A stretch of 64,000 nt of DNA from Herminiimonas fonticola. GTDB taxonomy: Bacteria > Pseudomonadota > Gammaproteobacteria > Burkholderiales > Burkholderiaceae_D. Positions within the stretch are counted from its first letter, which is position 1, and the number at the start of each line of letters is the position of its first letter. The notes beneath the pieces were generated by a model. The model worked only from the letters and a program-made list of their open reading frames with translations, made no database searches and was not told the origin of the DNA. Made by a program: the position numbers and the translations under genes. The stretch is taken from contig NZ_PTLZ01000001.1 in the NCBI RefSeq assembly GCF_003293745.1, positions 1,420,979 to 1,484,978 on the forward strand, written 5' to 3'. Below are positions 55,316 through 63,561 of the stretch, piece after piece.

Positions 55316-55462
55316 TCTCAAACGAGCAAAAAATAATATCCCTCGGTGAAAAAACTCACGGGATTAGTACCAAACCTATCTGGGTTTGCTACTAATCCCC
55401 ACTATCTGAAGCGTTTTTGTTTGCTTAAACTTCCTCCATCGATTCTTAACCAAGGAGGTCTT

Positions 55463-55699
55463 ATGAAAACCAATAGCAACGCGTCATACACAATTCTGCG
55501 AATCAAGAAGGTCAAGATTAAAACCGGCCTTTCCAACAGCACGATCTATAACAAGATCAACCCAAATTCAAAGTACTACGATGAGACGTTTCCGCAACAG
55601 GTCAATCTTGGAGCCGCATCCGTTGGCTGGATTGAATTTGAGATTGATCAGTGGTTAGAAAAGCGCGTGCATCTATCTCGCAACATACAAGCAATTTAA
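55463..55699 (+). CDS. AlpA-family regulator / excisionase-like protein
   Basis: A 78-aa protein with the AlpA pattern: ILRIKKVKIKTGLSNSTIYNKINPNSKYYDETFPQQVNLGAASVGWIEFEIDQWLEKRV in order, i.e. an N-terminal winged helix-turn-helix with the S-x-S-T-I-Y recognition region and the F-P-x-x-x-x-L-G-x-x-x-V-G-W block. AlpA proteins control excision or gene expression of prophages and islands. The start is fixed by AAGGAGGT, six bases upstream; an earlier in-frame codon would add unlikely sequence. 14 bp separates it from the next gene. Confidence 0.88.
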   Translation: MKTNSNASYTILRIKKVKIKTGLSNSTIYNKINPNSKYYDETFPQQVNLGAASVGWIEFEIDQWLEKRVHLSRNIQAI

Positions 55700-55713
55700 T
55701 TACCGGAGTGCAT

Positions 55714-56097
55714 ATGTTGAATGTAAATCTGCTGCAAGAATTGCTTGCCCATGAAGAGTGGCATACGAACAATAAAACGAATGAGTTGCGCAAAGTTTTG
55801 CCGACTATTGAGCAATTTGTGGGCAGTGGCATGCCTTTGAAAAGATTTGTCGATATTCTCAATTCAAGTGGAATGGAAATTTCACTGGCTACTTTTAAAA
55901 CGATATTGGCACGACTGAGGAAAGAAAAAAAAGAGCACTCCTCGGCCATGGGAGTTGCTTCGGCGTTCCATCAGCCGCTTCCTAATATGACCGCACAGGC
56001 TCAAAATATACCCTTTAGTCAGGGCCGCATCCCTTATAACAATGATCGCGGGCATTGTGTTGGTTATGCGACGTCCCATTCACAAACCTTTCTATAG
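55714..56097 (+). CDS. Small island protein with TraK/MobC-like helix-turn-helix pattern
   Basis: A 127-aa soluble protein. After an N-terminal helix (NVNLLQELLAHEEWHTNNKT) comes IEQFVGSGMPLKRFVDILNSSGMEISLATFKTILARLRKEKKE, whose spacing (glycine-rich turn, then S/A-x-x-T-F-K-x-x-L-x-R-L-R) resembles the DNA-binding helices of relaxosome accessory or plasmid-type proteins. The C-terminal ~40 residues look disordered. CCGGAG precedes the ATG. It is probably co-transcribed with the alpA-like gene. The functional guess is weak. Confidence 0.6.
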   Translation: MLNVNLLQELLAHEEWHTNNKTNELRKVLPTIEQFVGSGMPLKRFVDILNSSGMEISLATFKTILARLRKEKKEHSSAMGVASAFHQPLPNMTAQAQNIPFSQGRIPYNNDRGHCVGYATSHSQTFL

Positions 56098-56235
56098 CCA
56101 TACCAGCTATAGGTAAAAGTGATGATCTTGGACTTAATATTTGGATCCAACCCATTAATAACTGCTTAAGGAAGATGCGCATTGCAGATGATTGGACCGC
56201 GAAGTAATTACAAGCAAAGCGATCCAACATGATGT

Positions 56236-56733
56236 TGGAAAGAAGGCGCAAGCCTTTACCAGATCGCGGCGTTTTTCGATGAATCGCATTGCTCAATACA
56301 GTGGATTCTGTCGAAGTCGGGCGGAATACGCTCACCGGTTCGATGGCGTTCGTAGTCGCCCCTGAGCTTGGCCGAAAGCGAAGAGATATCATGAGCTATG
56401 GCGGTGATCGCATTAATCTGTTCTATCCCGCACGACTCAGGGGCGCTCCTTCAACCATCAGTCGTGAGAGCCAACACAACGGCGGTGGCAAATATTATCG
56501 TGCCAGCAAACCGATCATGTTGTCCTGCTGCTGACCCAAATCCCGTAAGCCAACAGAGAGCCGGGCTGGGGCGCATCGTGGCAGACAAGTTTTAATGCCA
56601 CTGCCCGCCACAACAGTTGCTGGCTGGTTCAATTTTATCTGTCTATGCAACGAAAACTTCCCGTGTCACACGAAACCATCTATCGTAGCCTCTTCATTCA
56701 AGCCCGTGACGATATCAAGAAAAAGTTGTTGTA
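56236..56733 (+). pseudogene. Decayed IS30-family transposase
   Basis: Fragments of an IS30-type transposase can be followed through different frames. From 56236: WKEGASLYQIAAFFDESHCSI, then SKSGGIRSPVRWRS, a stop, SPLSLAESEEIS and another stop. In the next frame comes APSTISRESQHNGGGKYYRAS, then about 100 bp of degraded sequence, then KLPVSHETIYRSLFIQARDD and a stop at 56731. At least two stops and two frameshifts make it inactive. The catalytic C-terminal half (the DDE region) is missing. Exact ends and terminal inverted repeats were not found. Confidence 0.8.
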
Positions 56734-57184
56734 GCATCCGCGGCTTAGCGATTCAGCCGACTTGTTGCGTTGACTTGTTGAGTCCAGATCTAAACGGCCT
56801 GTGCCTTCCCTTTGGTCCATATGAGAAACGGCGGTAATCAACAGTGAGAGCGCGGGCCCCTCGACCCTGACCCTGCTGCAGCAGCTATCAACTTATCCTG
56901 TTGATATTCAGATTAAATTTATTGATTATGGTTTAAAGGCAGAGTCTTTTTACCGGGTCTATGCCTACAGCGGTTGCCCAATTTAATAATAAAAAGCGAT
57001 ATTTTGGTAAATCTAGCGTATCTGCTGATCCCCGTTTTAATCTCCATGTAGTTTTTTGTTGTCTGAATGTTTCCTAAATGTTTCCTATTGTTATTGGAAA
57101 AATTGCCAAGCCTTCAAGTCAACTTCACTAAATGTAGAGTAAGAATTACGTAAAGTAAAAGGACCGTTCTTATTTCAGTTTTCT

Positions 57185-57226
57185 GAGCATTCGCATGAAA
57201 ATAGCCTGCAGCCACATCAGAAAGTA
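57185..57226 (+). repeat. Direct repeat, copy 1 (left of hybrid kinase)
   Basis: A 42-bp unit containing ATTCGCATGAAAATAGCC and CATCAGAAAGTA. About 38 of 43 aligned positions match copy 2 at 59598-59640. It lies in a ~760-bp stretch (56734-57498) with no recognised gene. Confidence 0.75.
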
Positions 57227-57498
57227 TGAGGGTGTATTCCCTCGCAAAGTTGCCTCTCCTCAATTTTTCATTAATTGTCGAAGGCCTCACTTGTCAATTT
57301 CCGTCTTCACGATGACAGCGTTTGAACGTAATTTAATTTATATGCGTACCATTATGAAACGCGCGGCGGCGGATTCCATGTTTCTGCGTAGCTGAATAAC
57401 TTAATCAGCACGCAGATATACCGAAATTACTACTTATATTTCTCTACAATTTAATTAAACTTTGATTAATTCTATGTATTCAAAGGATAGAACGGCTA

Positions 57499-59451
57499 AT
57501 GGAAAAAGATTTGGGACTTGCCGCAGCGCTTAAGTATGAAACATGCAGACGTAAACATGCTGAAGCTGCGCTGGAGGCGCGAGATCGTGAATTTATCGAT
57601 TTCGTGGAAAATGCGGCGGTTTGCTTACATCAGGTTGGCCCAGATGGAGTCATTCTTTGGGCCAATAAAGCGGAACTAGACTTGCTTGGATATGCGCCGA
57701 AGGAATATATCGGGCGAAACATTATAGAGTTTCATGCGGATGCCGCCACAATTAACGATATCTTGTGCCTTCTCACTAATGGCGACACCATCCTTGATTA
57801 CCCTGCGCGCCTGAAATGCAAAGACGGCAGTATCAAACATGTGCTTATCCATTCTAATGGTCGTTTTGAAAATGGAAAGCTCATATATACGCGCTGTTTT
57901 ACACGAGATGTCACCGACAAAGTCGTTCGCGATCAAGTGCTGAGTGAGCGTAATGACCTTTTACTTCAGGCACCAGTTGCGACCGCTCTCTTGATTGGTC
58001 CGAACTATACCTTTGAACTAGCGAACGATATGTACAAGCATATTGTTGGAAGAAATGACCTTGAAGGTAAAAGCTATCTCGAAGCCTTTCCTGAGTTAAG
58101 AGATACGGTTCTTCCAGACATTCTTAAGAGGGTGTATGAAACAGGCGTATCGTTCTCGTCGGATGAGCATCATGCAACACTTATAAAGAGCGGAAAGCGT
58201 GAAGATCTTGTTCTGAAGTTCAATCTTCAGGCGTTGAAACGCGCTTCGGGTGAGATTTTCGGCATGATGGCTGTGGCGGTAGACATCACTGAGTTGGTTA
58301 GGTCCAGGGAGGCGCAGAAACGAAATGAAGCTGAGAGGGACGCGCTGCTACAGAAACTGGAAGCCTCGGATCGCGCCAAAGATGAATTTCTGGCAATTCT
58401 CGGCCATGAATTACGAAACCCATTATCTCCGATCGTAACGGCATTAGACCTGATGAAAATGCGCGGTGATATAGGTGCAACCAAAGAGTACGGCATTCTT
58501 CAGCGGCAGGTTAAGCATTTGCTTAGGCTAGTTGATGATTTACTTGATGTCTCGCGAATAACGCGCGGTAAAGTGGATCTGCGCAAGACTACCACTGCTG
58601 TGCGAGAGGTCATAATAAAAGCAGTAGAAATGGTTAGCGTGTTGGCTGAACAGAAACATCACACTATACAAATTGATGAACAGGCTAGCGGATTAGAATG
58701 GTACGGTGACCCTATCAGATTGGCGCAAGTCGTTACGAATCTCCTGACTAACGCAATCCACTATACGCCTTCGGACGGGCGAATCTCTTTACGGTGGTGG
58801 AAGGAAAACGATCACGTATGCATCTCTGTTGCCGACAATGGAATTGGTATTTCCGAAGCAGCTCTGTCAAAAATCTTCGAGCTCTTCTATCAGGTTCCAG
58901 GCAAAAGCGAACGTGCTAAAGGTGGTTTGGGTATTGGTTTGTCACTAGTTAACAGCCTTGTCTTAGCTCACGGCGGTACGGTTCAAGCTTTTAGTGAAGG
59001 CGAGGGCAAAGGAAGCGAATTTATAATTCGACTGCCGTTACTGAAGAATGTTTCTCAATCAAACATTGAGCCGCTCAAACGTAAAATTTCCATCGCAACC
59101 CGCCGAGTTTTAATTGTTGACGATAACAAAGACGCGGCGGACACGCTCAATGAATTGCTCATGATAAATGGGCACACCACAATGGTGGCTTACGACCCTA
59201 TTACCGCACTTGCCATAGCTAAATCGTATCAGCCAGAAATACTTATTACCGACATTGGAATGCCAGTGATGAACGGATATGATTTTGCTCTCCATTTAAG
59301 GGGAGTTCTAGACAATCCGTCATCATGCAAGATGTATGCAGTGAGCGGATTTGGTCAGCAAATTGACAGGGAGCGATCTCAGCGAGCCGGATTTGTCGCT
59401 CATTTTGTGAGGCCAGTTGACGCCGAAACGTTTTTAGACGCGATCTGCTAA
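57499..59451 (+). CDS. Hybrid sensor histidine kinase (PAS-PAS-HisKA-HATPase-REC)
   Basis: A 650-aa cytoplasmic hybrid kinase. PAS 1 about 30-140, PAS 2 about 150-270, a short coiled coil, HisKA with phosphoacceptor His303 in EFLAILGHELRNPLSPI, HATPase (NLLTNAIHYTP; VADNGIGISEAAL; KGGLGIGLSLVNSLVLAHGG), then a receiver domain (about 535-650) with VDDNKDAADT and phosphorylated Asp585 in ILITDIGMPVMNG. The conserved receiver lysine is replaced by Arg (HFVRPVD), which may weaken phosphotransfer. No signal peptide is seen and the signal is unknown. It has its own terminator and is flanked by a direct repeat, so it could be a transposed cargo gene. Confidence 0.93.
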   Translation: MEKDLGLAAALKYETCRRKHAEAALEARDREFIDFVENAAVCLHQVGPDGVILWANKAELDLLGYAPKEYIGRNIIEFHADAATINDILCLLTNGDTILDYPARLKCKDGSIKHVLIHSNGRFENGKLIYTRCFTRDVTDKVVRDQVLSERNDLLLQAPVATALLIGPNYTFELANDMYKHIVGRNDLEGKSYLEAFPELRDTVLPDILKRVYETGVSFSSDEHHATLIKSGKREDLVLKFNLQALKRASGEIFGMMAVAVDITELVRSREAQKRNEAERDALLQKLEASDRAKDEFLAILGHELRNPLSPIVTALDLMKMRGDIGATKEYGILQRQVKHLLRLVDDLLDVSRITRGKVDLRKTTTAVREVIIKAVEMVSVLAEQKHHTIQIDEQASGLEWYGDPIRLAQVVTNLLTNAIHYTPSDGRISLRWWKENDHVCISVADNGIGISEAALSKIFELFYQVPGKSERAKGGLGIGLSLVNSLVLAHGGTVQAFSEGEGKGSEFIIRLPLLKNVSQSNIEPLKRKISIATRRVLIVDDNKDAADTLNELLMINGHTTMVAYDPITALAIAKSYQPEILITDIGMPVMNGYDFALHLRGVLDNPSSCKMYAVSGFGQQIDRERSQRAGFVAHFVRPVDAETFLDAIC

Positions 59452-59489
59452 GACGTCCATTTTCCCCTCAAACATTGAATCGCAAAGCT

Positions 59490-59529
59490 GAAATATGAAA
59501 ACCCTGCAGTGTCGGGTTTTTCATATTTC
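59490..59529 (+). terminator. Terminator of the hybrid kinase gene
   Basis: GAAATATGAAAA-CCC pairing with GGG-TTTTTCATATTTC, one bulged base, 39 bp past the stop codon. Confidence 0.8.
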
Positions 59530-59597
59530 CAAAGGAGTGGCGCAGGTCTAACCGCGTTCCCGCTACTCTAAACTGGCTGCCGAACAAACGAGCCAGT

Positions 59598-59640
59598 GAG
59601 TATTCGCATGAAAATAGCCAGGAAGCCGCATCAGAAAGTA
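59598..59640 (+). repeat. Direct repeat, copy 2 (right of hybrid kinase)
   Basis: A 43-bp imperfect copy of 57185-57226, same orientation, ~2.4 kb away, with one indel and a few substitutions. It lies in a 415-bp gap (59452-59866) with no recognised gene other than the terminator above. Confidence 0.75.
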
Positions 59641-59866
59641 ACCGCAAATTCGAATCTCACAGTCGCCGACCATTCGCATAAGTCAATGCACCACTATTTT
59701 TCATGTGAGGAACTGGGTGGTAATCAATGGTCCAGCGGACACACAGTTTTCCTACTCGGTAACGATGCACAGGCGCGTGACATTGCTGCTATTTTCATAT
59801 TCATGGTGTAAAAGAACTCCCCCTCGCTTACACTCCATGCAGATAAATAATATAGGAGAATTAGCG

Positions 59867-59992
59867 ATGAAGAAAATAATCATGACATTACTGCTCACTG
59901 CGGTAGCCTCGTTTGCTTTTGCTCACTCTGGCGGGACTGATAAAAACGGTTGCCACAACGACCGAAAAAACGGCGGCTATCACTGTCATTAA
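59867..59992 (+). CDS. 41-aa secreted Cys/His peptide (YHYH-type)
   Basis: A tiny protein: signal peptide KKIIMTLLLTAVASFAFA cleaved near residue 19, then a ~20-residue mature part HSGGTDKNGCHNDRKNGGYHCH with two Cys and four His, which ends C-H-x(n)-Y-H-C-H. Short exported proteins with this ending (YHYH domain) are common in Proteobacteria, and a metal-binding role is plausible but unproven. AGGAGAA precedes the ATG at 59867, and a strong terminator follows. Confidence 0.8.
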   Translation: MKKIIMTLLLTAVASFAFAHSGGTDKNGCHNDRKNGGYHCH

Positions 59993-60003
59993 TCCTGCAA
60001 TAT

Positions 60004-60033
60004 AAAAAACCGGCATGCGCCGGTTTTTTTTGT
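60004..60033. terminator. Rho-independent terminator
   Basis: A-run, ACCGGC, ATGC loop region, GCCGGT, T-run. Follows the small secreted peptide gene by ~12 bp. Confidence 0.9.
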
Positions 60034-60096
60034 TCCAAGTAAACGCGGCAGTCCTCTTAGCTGGCTACGCCTACATCTGATAAATTCAACAACCTT

Positions 60097-60447
60097 CTAC
60101 ATCAGTTCCACGCCAAAACGACGCATAACAAATGCGAAGGCAGCAAAACAAATCACCGTTATTACGACCGATGCTAAAAGCGTAGGCCAAAATCCTATCC
60201 GCGACAGTAACATCGGAAAAATTAGAAACATCGGCAGGGTGGGTACGACATACCAAAATGTGTACCAAGCGTGATTTGCGATTTTTGTTTCGGGTTGCTT
60301 TTCGATATAAAGCCAAATCAGAGTGAGTACCGTAATCATCGGTAGTGCAGCAATTAATCCACCGAGTTTATCGCTACGTTTTGCTAACTCAGAAATAAGC
60401 ACAACGACGCCAGCAGTAATTAAATATTTAGTGATTAACCAAGACAT
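60097..60447 (-). CDS. DUF3147-like small membrane protein
   Basis: A 116-aa inner-membrane protein with four hydrophobic segments (about 5-25, 30-50, 62-82 and 88-108). Features: the KYLITAGVVVLISELAKRSDKLGGLIAALPMITVL start and FWYVVPTLPMFLIFPMLLSRIGFW middle follow the DUF3147 pattern. The ATG at 60447, behind GAGGAC, is preferred over a 9-residue longer start. It lies 59 bp downstream of chrA on the same strand. Such proteins occur beside metal/chromate genes, but the role is unknown. Confidence 0.8.
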   Translation of the reverse strand: MSWLITKYLITAGVVVLISELAKRSDKLGGLIAALPMITVLTLIWLYIEKQPETKIANHAWYTFWYVVPTLPMFLIFPMLLSRIGFWPTLLASVVITVICFAAFAFVMRRFGVELM

Positions 60448-60506
60448 CTTTGTCCTCAATTCATGTTTTGCCAAGAGCTACTGAAAACGTTTCAATCGCT
60501 TCCATT

Positions 60507-61892
60507 CTAAGCAAGTGTTTTCAGTAACAAGCCGATGATTGCACTCACTGCAATCACCTGAATTACGTTACGTTTATATCTCACCAGAGCAATCGCTGCG
60601 GCAACAGTCATAAGAGCTGCAACCCAATCGAAAGAGCCAGTAAAGCCTTGCGGCCACAGCACGTGATAAGCAAAGAACACAGCCAGATTCAAAATCACAC
60701 CCACGACAGCCGCAGTGATTCCGGTCAATGGCGCAGTGAACTTCAAATTGCCGTGAGTCGACTCGACCAGTGGACCGCCTGCCAGAATAAAAATAAATGA
60801 AGGCAAGAAGGTGAACCAAGTTACCAGAACTGCTGCAGTTACCCCCGCCACGAATTGCAAATCCGCGCCAAAAACAGATTGAACATAGGCGCCAACGAAG
60901 CCAACAAACGCAACCACCATGATAAGAGGTCCCGGGTTCGCTTCGCCCAGTGCGAGTCCGTCAATCATCTGTGTTGGCGTCAGCCAGTTGTAATGGCCAA
61001 TTGCACCTTGATAAATGTATGGAAGAACAGCGTACGCGCCACCAAAGGTTAGCAATGCAGCCTTCGTGAAGAACCAGCCCATTTGGGTAAGCGTATGGTC
61101 CCACCCAAATTGCAGGGTCAAGAATGCCATCGGTACAAACCACAGCAGGGCACCAACGACAGCAATTTTGAGTAAGCGAGGCCAGCGAAATTTCGCATGT
61201 TCGGGGGTCGGGGTATTGTCATCGATAAAAGCGGCGCCATAGGATTTCTTAGCTGCACCATGTCCTCCGCCTACCGTGAACTTCTCAGGAACATAACGAC
61301 CACCTAGATACCCAACCAGCGCCGCAGTCAGTACGATGATAGGGAACGGCACGTTCAATGCAAAAATAGCGACAAAAGAAGCCGCTGCAATCGACCACAT
61401 CCAACTATTCTTCAACGCTCGTGACCCGATGCGATGCACAGCGTGGACAACCACAGCAGTAATGGCTGGCTTAATGCCATAAAACAGACCTGCAATCAGC
61501 GGTACATGGCCATAAGCAATGTAGAGCCAAGATAACGTGATTAGAAAGAACAATCCCGGTAGAACGAATAACACACCAGCTGCTATACCGCCTTTCGTGC
61601 GGTGCATCAGCCAACCCATGTATGTAGCAAGTTGTTGTGCTTCAGGCCCGGGGAGAAGCATGCAATAGTTCAACGCATGCAGGAATCGCCTTTCGCTAAT
61701 CCAACGCCGTTGTTCCACAAGTTCTCGGTGCATCAATGCTATCTGGGCGGCAGGACCACCGAAACCAAGAAAGCCAAGCTTGAACCAGAGTTTCAGAGCT
61801 TGTCGAAACGTGACCTCTTTTGGAGGAACATCGTCCAATATATTGGCTTCATTAAGCGACTTATCGTTTAAAACCGTGTCTGATGTATTCAT
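60507..61892 (-). CDS. chrA: Chromate efflux transporter ChrA
   Basis: A 461-aa inner-membrane chromate exporter of the two-domain (long-chain) CHR family. Each half carries a CHR motif set: FGGPAAQIALMHRELVEQRRWISERRFLHALNYCMLLPGPEAQQLATYMGW in the first, and LLTFGGAYAVLPYIYQGAIGHYNWLTPTQMIDGLALGEANPGPLIMVVAFVGF in the second (in order), with ~10-12 membrane segments. It lowers cytoplasmic chromate. Its ATG overlaps the chrB stop (ATGA), so it is translationally coupled. Confidence 0.95.
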   Translation of the reverse strand: MNTSDTVLNDKSLNEANILDDVPPKEVTFRQALKLWFKLGFLGFGGPAAQIALMHRELVEQRRWISERRFLHALNYCMLLPGPEAQQLATYMGWLMHRTKGGIAAGVLFVLPGLFFLITLSWLYIAYGHVPLIAGLFYGIKPAITAVVVHAVHRIGSRALKNSWMWSIAAASFVAIFALNVPFPIIVLTAALVGYLGGRYVPEKFTVGGGHGAAKKSYGAAFIDDNTPTPEHAKFRWPRLLKIAVVGALLWFVPMAFLTLQFGWDHTLTQMGWFFTKAALLTFGGAYAVLPYIYQGAIGHYNWLTPTQMIDGLALGEANPGPLIMVVAFVGFVGAYVQSVFGADLQFVAGVTAAVLVTWFTFLPSFIFILAGGPLVESTHGNLKFTAPLTGITAAVVGVILNLAVFFAYHVLWPQGFTGSFDWVAALMTVAAAIALVRYKRNVIQVIAVSAIIGLLLKTLA

Positions 61893-62842
61893 TGAGGATT
61901 TTTTTCAAATGTACTGAGAAGACCATCGAATAAGCTGCTTGCCATTGCCAAAAGTTGGTCATCGTTTTGAACGGTTTCTCGTAAGCCTGCCAAGACGCTT
62001 TCTACGCCGCTTGCTTCTGGAGGCTGCGCTCCACCTTCGTCAAGGTAATGAACCAGAGCGCCCATGCGGACAAGTGCAGGTTGTTCTAATCCAAAACTGG
62101 CGAGTAAAACTTCAAACGTAACTTTGTTATCAATATGCGTGAAGGCTGCGTTGTCAAAGTCAAAGCCCAATGCGTCTTTAGGGCAGTTTTCGGGCTTGTC
62201 CAACCAAAGTAATTTGGCCGAAGAATCGATAAAACGACGTATTAACCATGCGCTCGCAAGACGGTCGACCCACGGATTACGACGTGTGGCCCATACGCGC
62301 CCTTGATAGTCGCCAATGTTTAGCAATGGAATGTGCCTCGACTCCATGCTAGGTTCTCCAGGCGCTAAAACTGTATTAGTCGCATCTTCGAAGTCTGACC
62401 AAGCAGCGACAGCAGCCATTGAAGCGTCATTAGGGAAAAAATCAACACGTTTGAGCGCTTCACGCTCCTTTCGAAGCTTTTTAAAGGTCTTCGTTACTTC
62501 TGCCTGAGTCTGGGTACTCAACTGTTTACGAGCTTGGTTCAATGCGGTGATGAGCTCTACATAATCGTTTGAACGGTCGAACAATGCTTGAAAGTTTGCA
62601 TCATCGCTCCCAGACCTTGCGCTCATATCCACAACCCAAGCTTGACCACCATCAGCATTTGTCTGCTCTGCAAGTTCGACAAATGCTGTTGTATGTATTG
62701 GAGTGTTTGGCAGGAGATAAGCGCCATCTCGCAATGGCGCGCAGCCAAGGGATTTCAAGGCGCGCCACAGCCGCATACGAGGTGTAGCACTTGAGGTGGG
62801 TAGGCTCGCTATAAGAAGAAGCCATGAGCTAGATTTATTCAT
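61889..62842 (-). CDS. chrB: Chromate resistance protein ChrB
   Basis: A 317-aa soluble protein. N-terminal ChrB domain (about 1-170): WLLLIASLPTSSATPRMRLWRALKSLGCAPLRDGAYLLP; C-terminal ChrB domain (about 185-310): WATRRNPWVDRLASAWLIRRFIDSSAKLLWLDKPENCPKDALGFDFDNAAFTHIDNKVTFEVLLASFGLE (in order). In Ochrobactrum tritici ChrB is a chromate-responsive regulator of the chr operon. The start at 62842 (MNKSSS) is preferred over an upstream in-frame frame extension. Palindromes sit between it and the divergent gene. Confidence 0.93.
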   Translation of the reverse strand: MNKSSSWLLLIASLPTSSATPRMRLWRALKSLGCAPLRDGAYLLPNTPIHTTAFVELAEQTNADGGQAWVVDMSARSGSDDANFQALFDRSNDYVELITALNQARKQLSTQTQAEVTKTFKKLRKEREALKRVDFFPNDASMAAVAAWSDFEDATNTVLAPGEPSMESRHIPLLNIGDYQGRVWATRRNPWVDRLASAWLIRRFIDSSAKLLWLDKPENCPKDALGFDFDNAAFTHIDNKVTFEVLLASFGLEQPALVRMGALVHYLDEGGAQPPEASGVESVLAGLRETVQNDDQLLAMASSLFDGLLSTFEKNPQ

Positions 62843-62888
62843 GTAACAGATTCTACGCAATGCATATAGCTCTACAAAACTATATTTT

Positions 62889-62902
62889 TACATTAAAATG
62901 TA
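62889..62902. promoter_or_regulatory. Palindrome 1 in the chrB / unknown-gene intergenic region
   Basis: Perfect TACATTAAAATGTA. It lies just upstream of TATAGT (62879-62884, minus strand), a possible -10 of chrBA, so binding could block transcription. Confidence 0.5.
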
Positions 62903-62910
62903 TTAATAAA

Positions 62911-62921
62911 TACAATTTGTA
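62911..62921. promoter_or_regulatory. Palindrome 2 in the chrB / unknown-gene intergenic region
   Basis: Perfect TACAA-T-TTGTA, 8 bp from palindrome 1 and with the same TACA/TGTA ends. It lies 11 bp before the ATG of the divergent gene. Confidence 0.5.
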
Positions 62922-62932
62922 GACATCATTAC

Positions 62933-63298
62933 ATGATTAATGAGTTCAAGAGATGGCGACCAGACTGTGCGGATATGCCCGAGATGTCCACGTGCTCAAA
63001 AGAGTTAGACGAAGGTGGCTGGCTGGTTGATATAGACAAAACCGTGGTTCGACAAGAAGCTATGAATTTAATGAGGTGCATTGAGACGGATGAGAATCTC
63101 GCCATAGCATGTGTTCAGCTACCAGAGATTCTACTTTTGATAGGCGCTGCTCTTGATGGAAGTCTGCGTTTGCCATTCAAAGGCCCTACGCCTTGTTCGG
63201 TTGACTTGGTAAGTTTACGAGCATCCCTCGCTTCAAATCGTCAGTTTCGTTTTGGATACTACCGTTTTATTTCAATTATTCGGGGCGAAAGATCGTAA
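62933..63298 (+). CDS. Hypothetical protein divergent from chrB
   Basis: A 121-aa protein with no recognised motif. Mostly polar, with one hydrophobic patch (LAIACVQLPEILLLIGAAL, about 55-73) that could be a helix but is short for a membrane anchor. No ribosome-binding site is visible upstream. It is divergent from chrBA across 90 bp with two palindromes, which suggests shared control. It may be a decayed remnant. The downstream 250 bp has no recognised gene. Confidence 0.45.
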   Translation: MINEFKRWRPDCADMPEMSTCSKELDEGGWLVDIDKTVVRQEAMNLMRCIETDENLAIACVQLPEILLLIGAALDGSLRLPFKGPTPCSVDLVSLRASLASNRQFRFGYYRFISIIRGERS

Positions 63299-63561
63299 TA
63301 TCGCTGCAGTCTTTAGTTTGTTAATGCCGATTCAGGTGGTGGTTCAACCGCTGGGTAGAACAGACAAAGGCTATACCGGTAGCGGGAGTGTGTCATGGTC
63401 CGCCGAGGATCATCTATACCGATAGGCGAAAAGCTTTTATGGGATCGATGGAAGAAGGGAGAATCTCAATATGAAACTATTCTTCTAAATACACTTTGAG
63501 ATGAAAGCACTTCCGCAATGACAATTTTCAAAAAATCAAATGTTGGGCGAAGCGTGTTAAA
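63299..63561. other. Gap with no recognised gene
   Basis: About 260 bp. A short open stretch in the frame of 63300 (IAAVFSLLMPIQVVVQPLGR...) runs to a stop near 63425 and is continuous upstream with another frame of the 121-aa gene region. It matches nothing I know, and no start site is evident. Confidence 0.3.

Noticed and set aside
57195..57395. 66-aa open frame starting inside direct repeat copy 1
   Set aside because: No ribosome-binding site and composition typical of random AT-rich DNA.
59535..59572. GAGTGGC...GCTACTC arms resembling a tRNA acceptor stem
   Set aside because: The spacing is far too short for a tRNA and there is no anticodon or T arm. It is a weak hairpin at best.
59641..59672. 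TTCGAATC...CCA pattern resembling a tRNA 3' end
   Set aside because: The T-stem does not pair with the upstream bases, and the acceptor and CCA register is off by one. No 5' half of a tRNA is present.
59596..59811. 71-aa open frame starting inside direct repeat copy 2
   Set aside because: No ribosome-binding site, no known domain, and the counterpart frame in copy 1 diverges at once. It is treated as non-coding.
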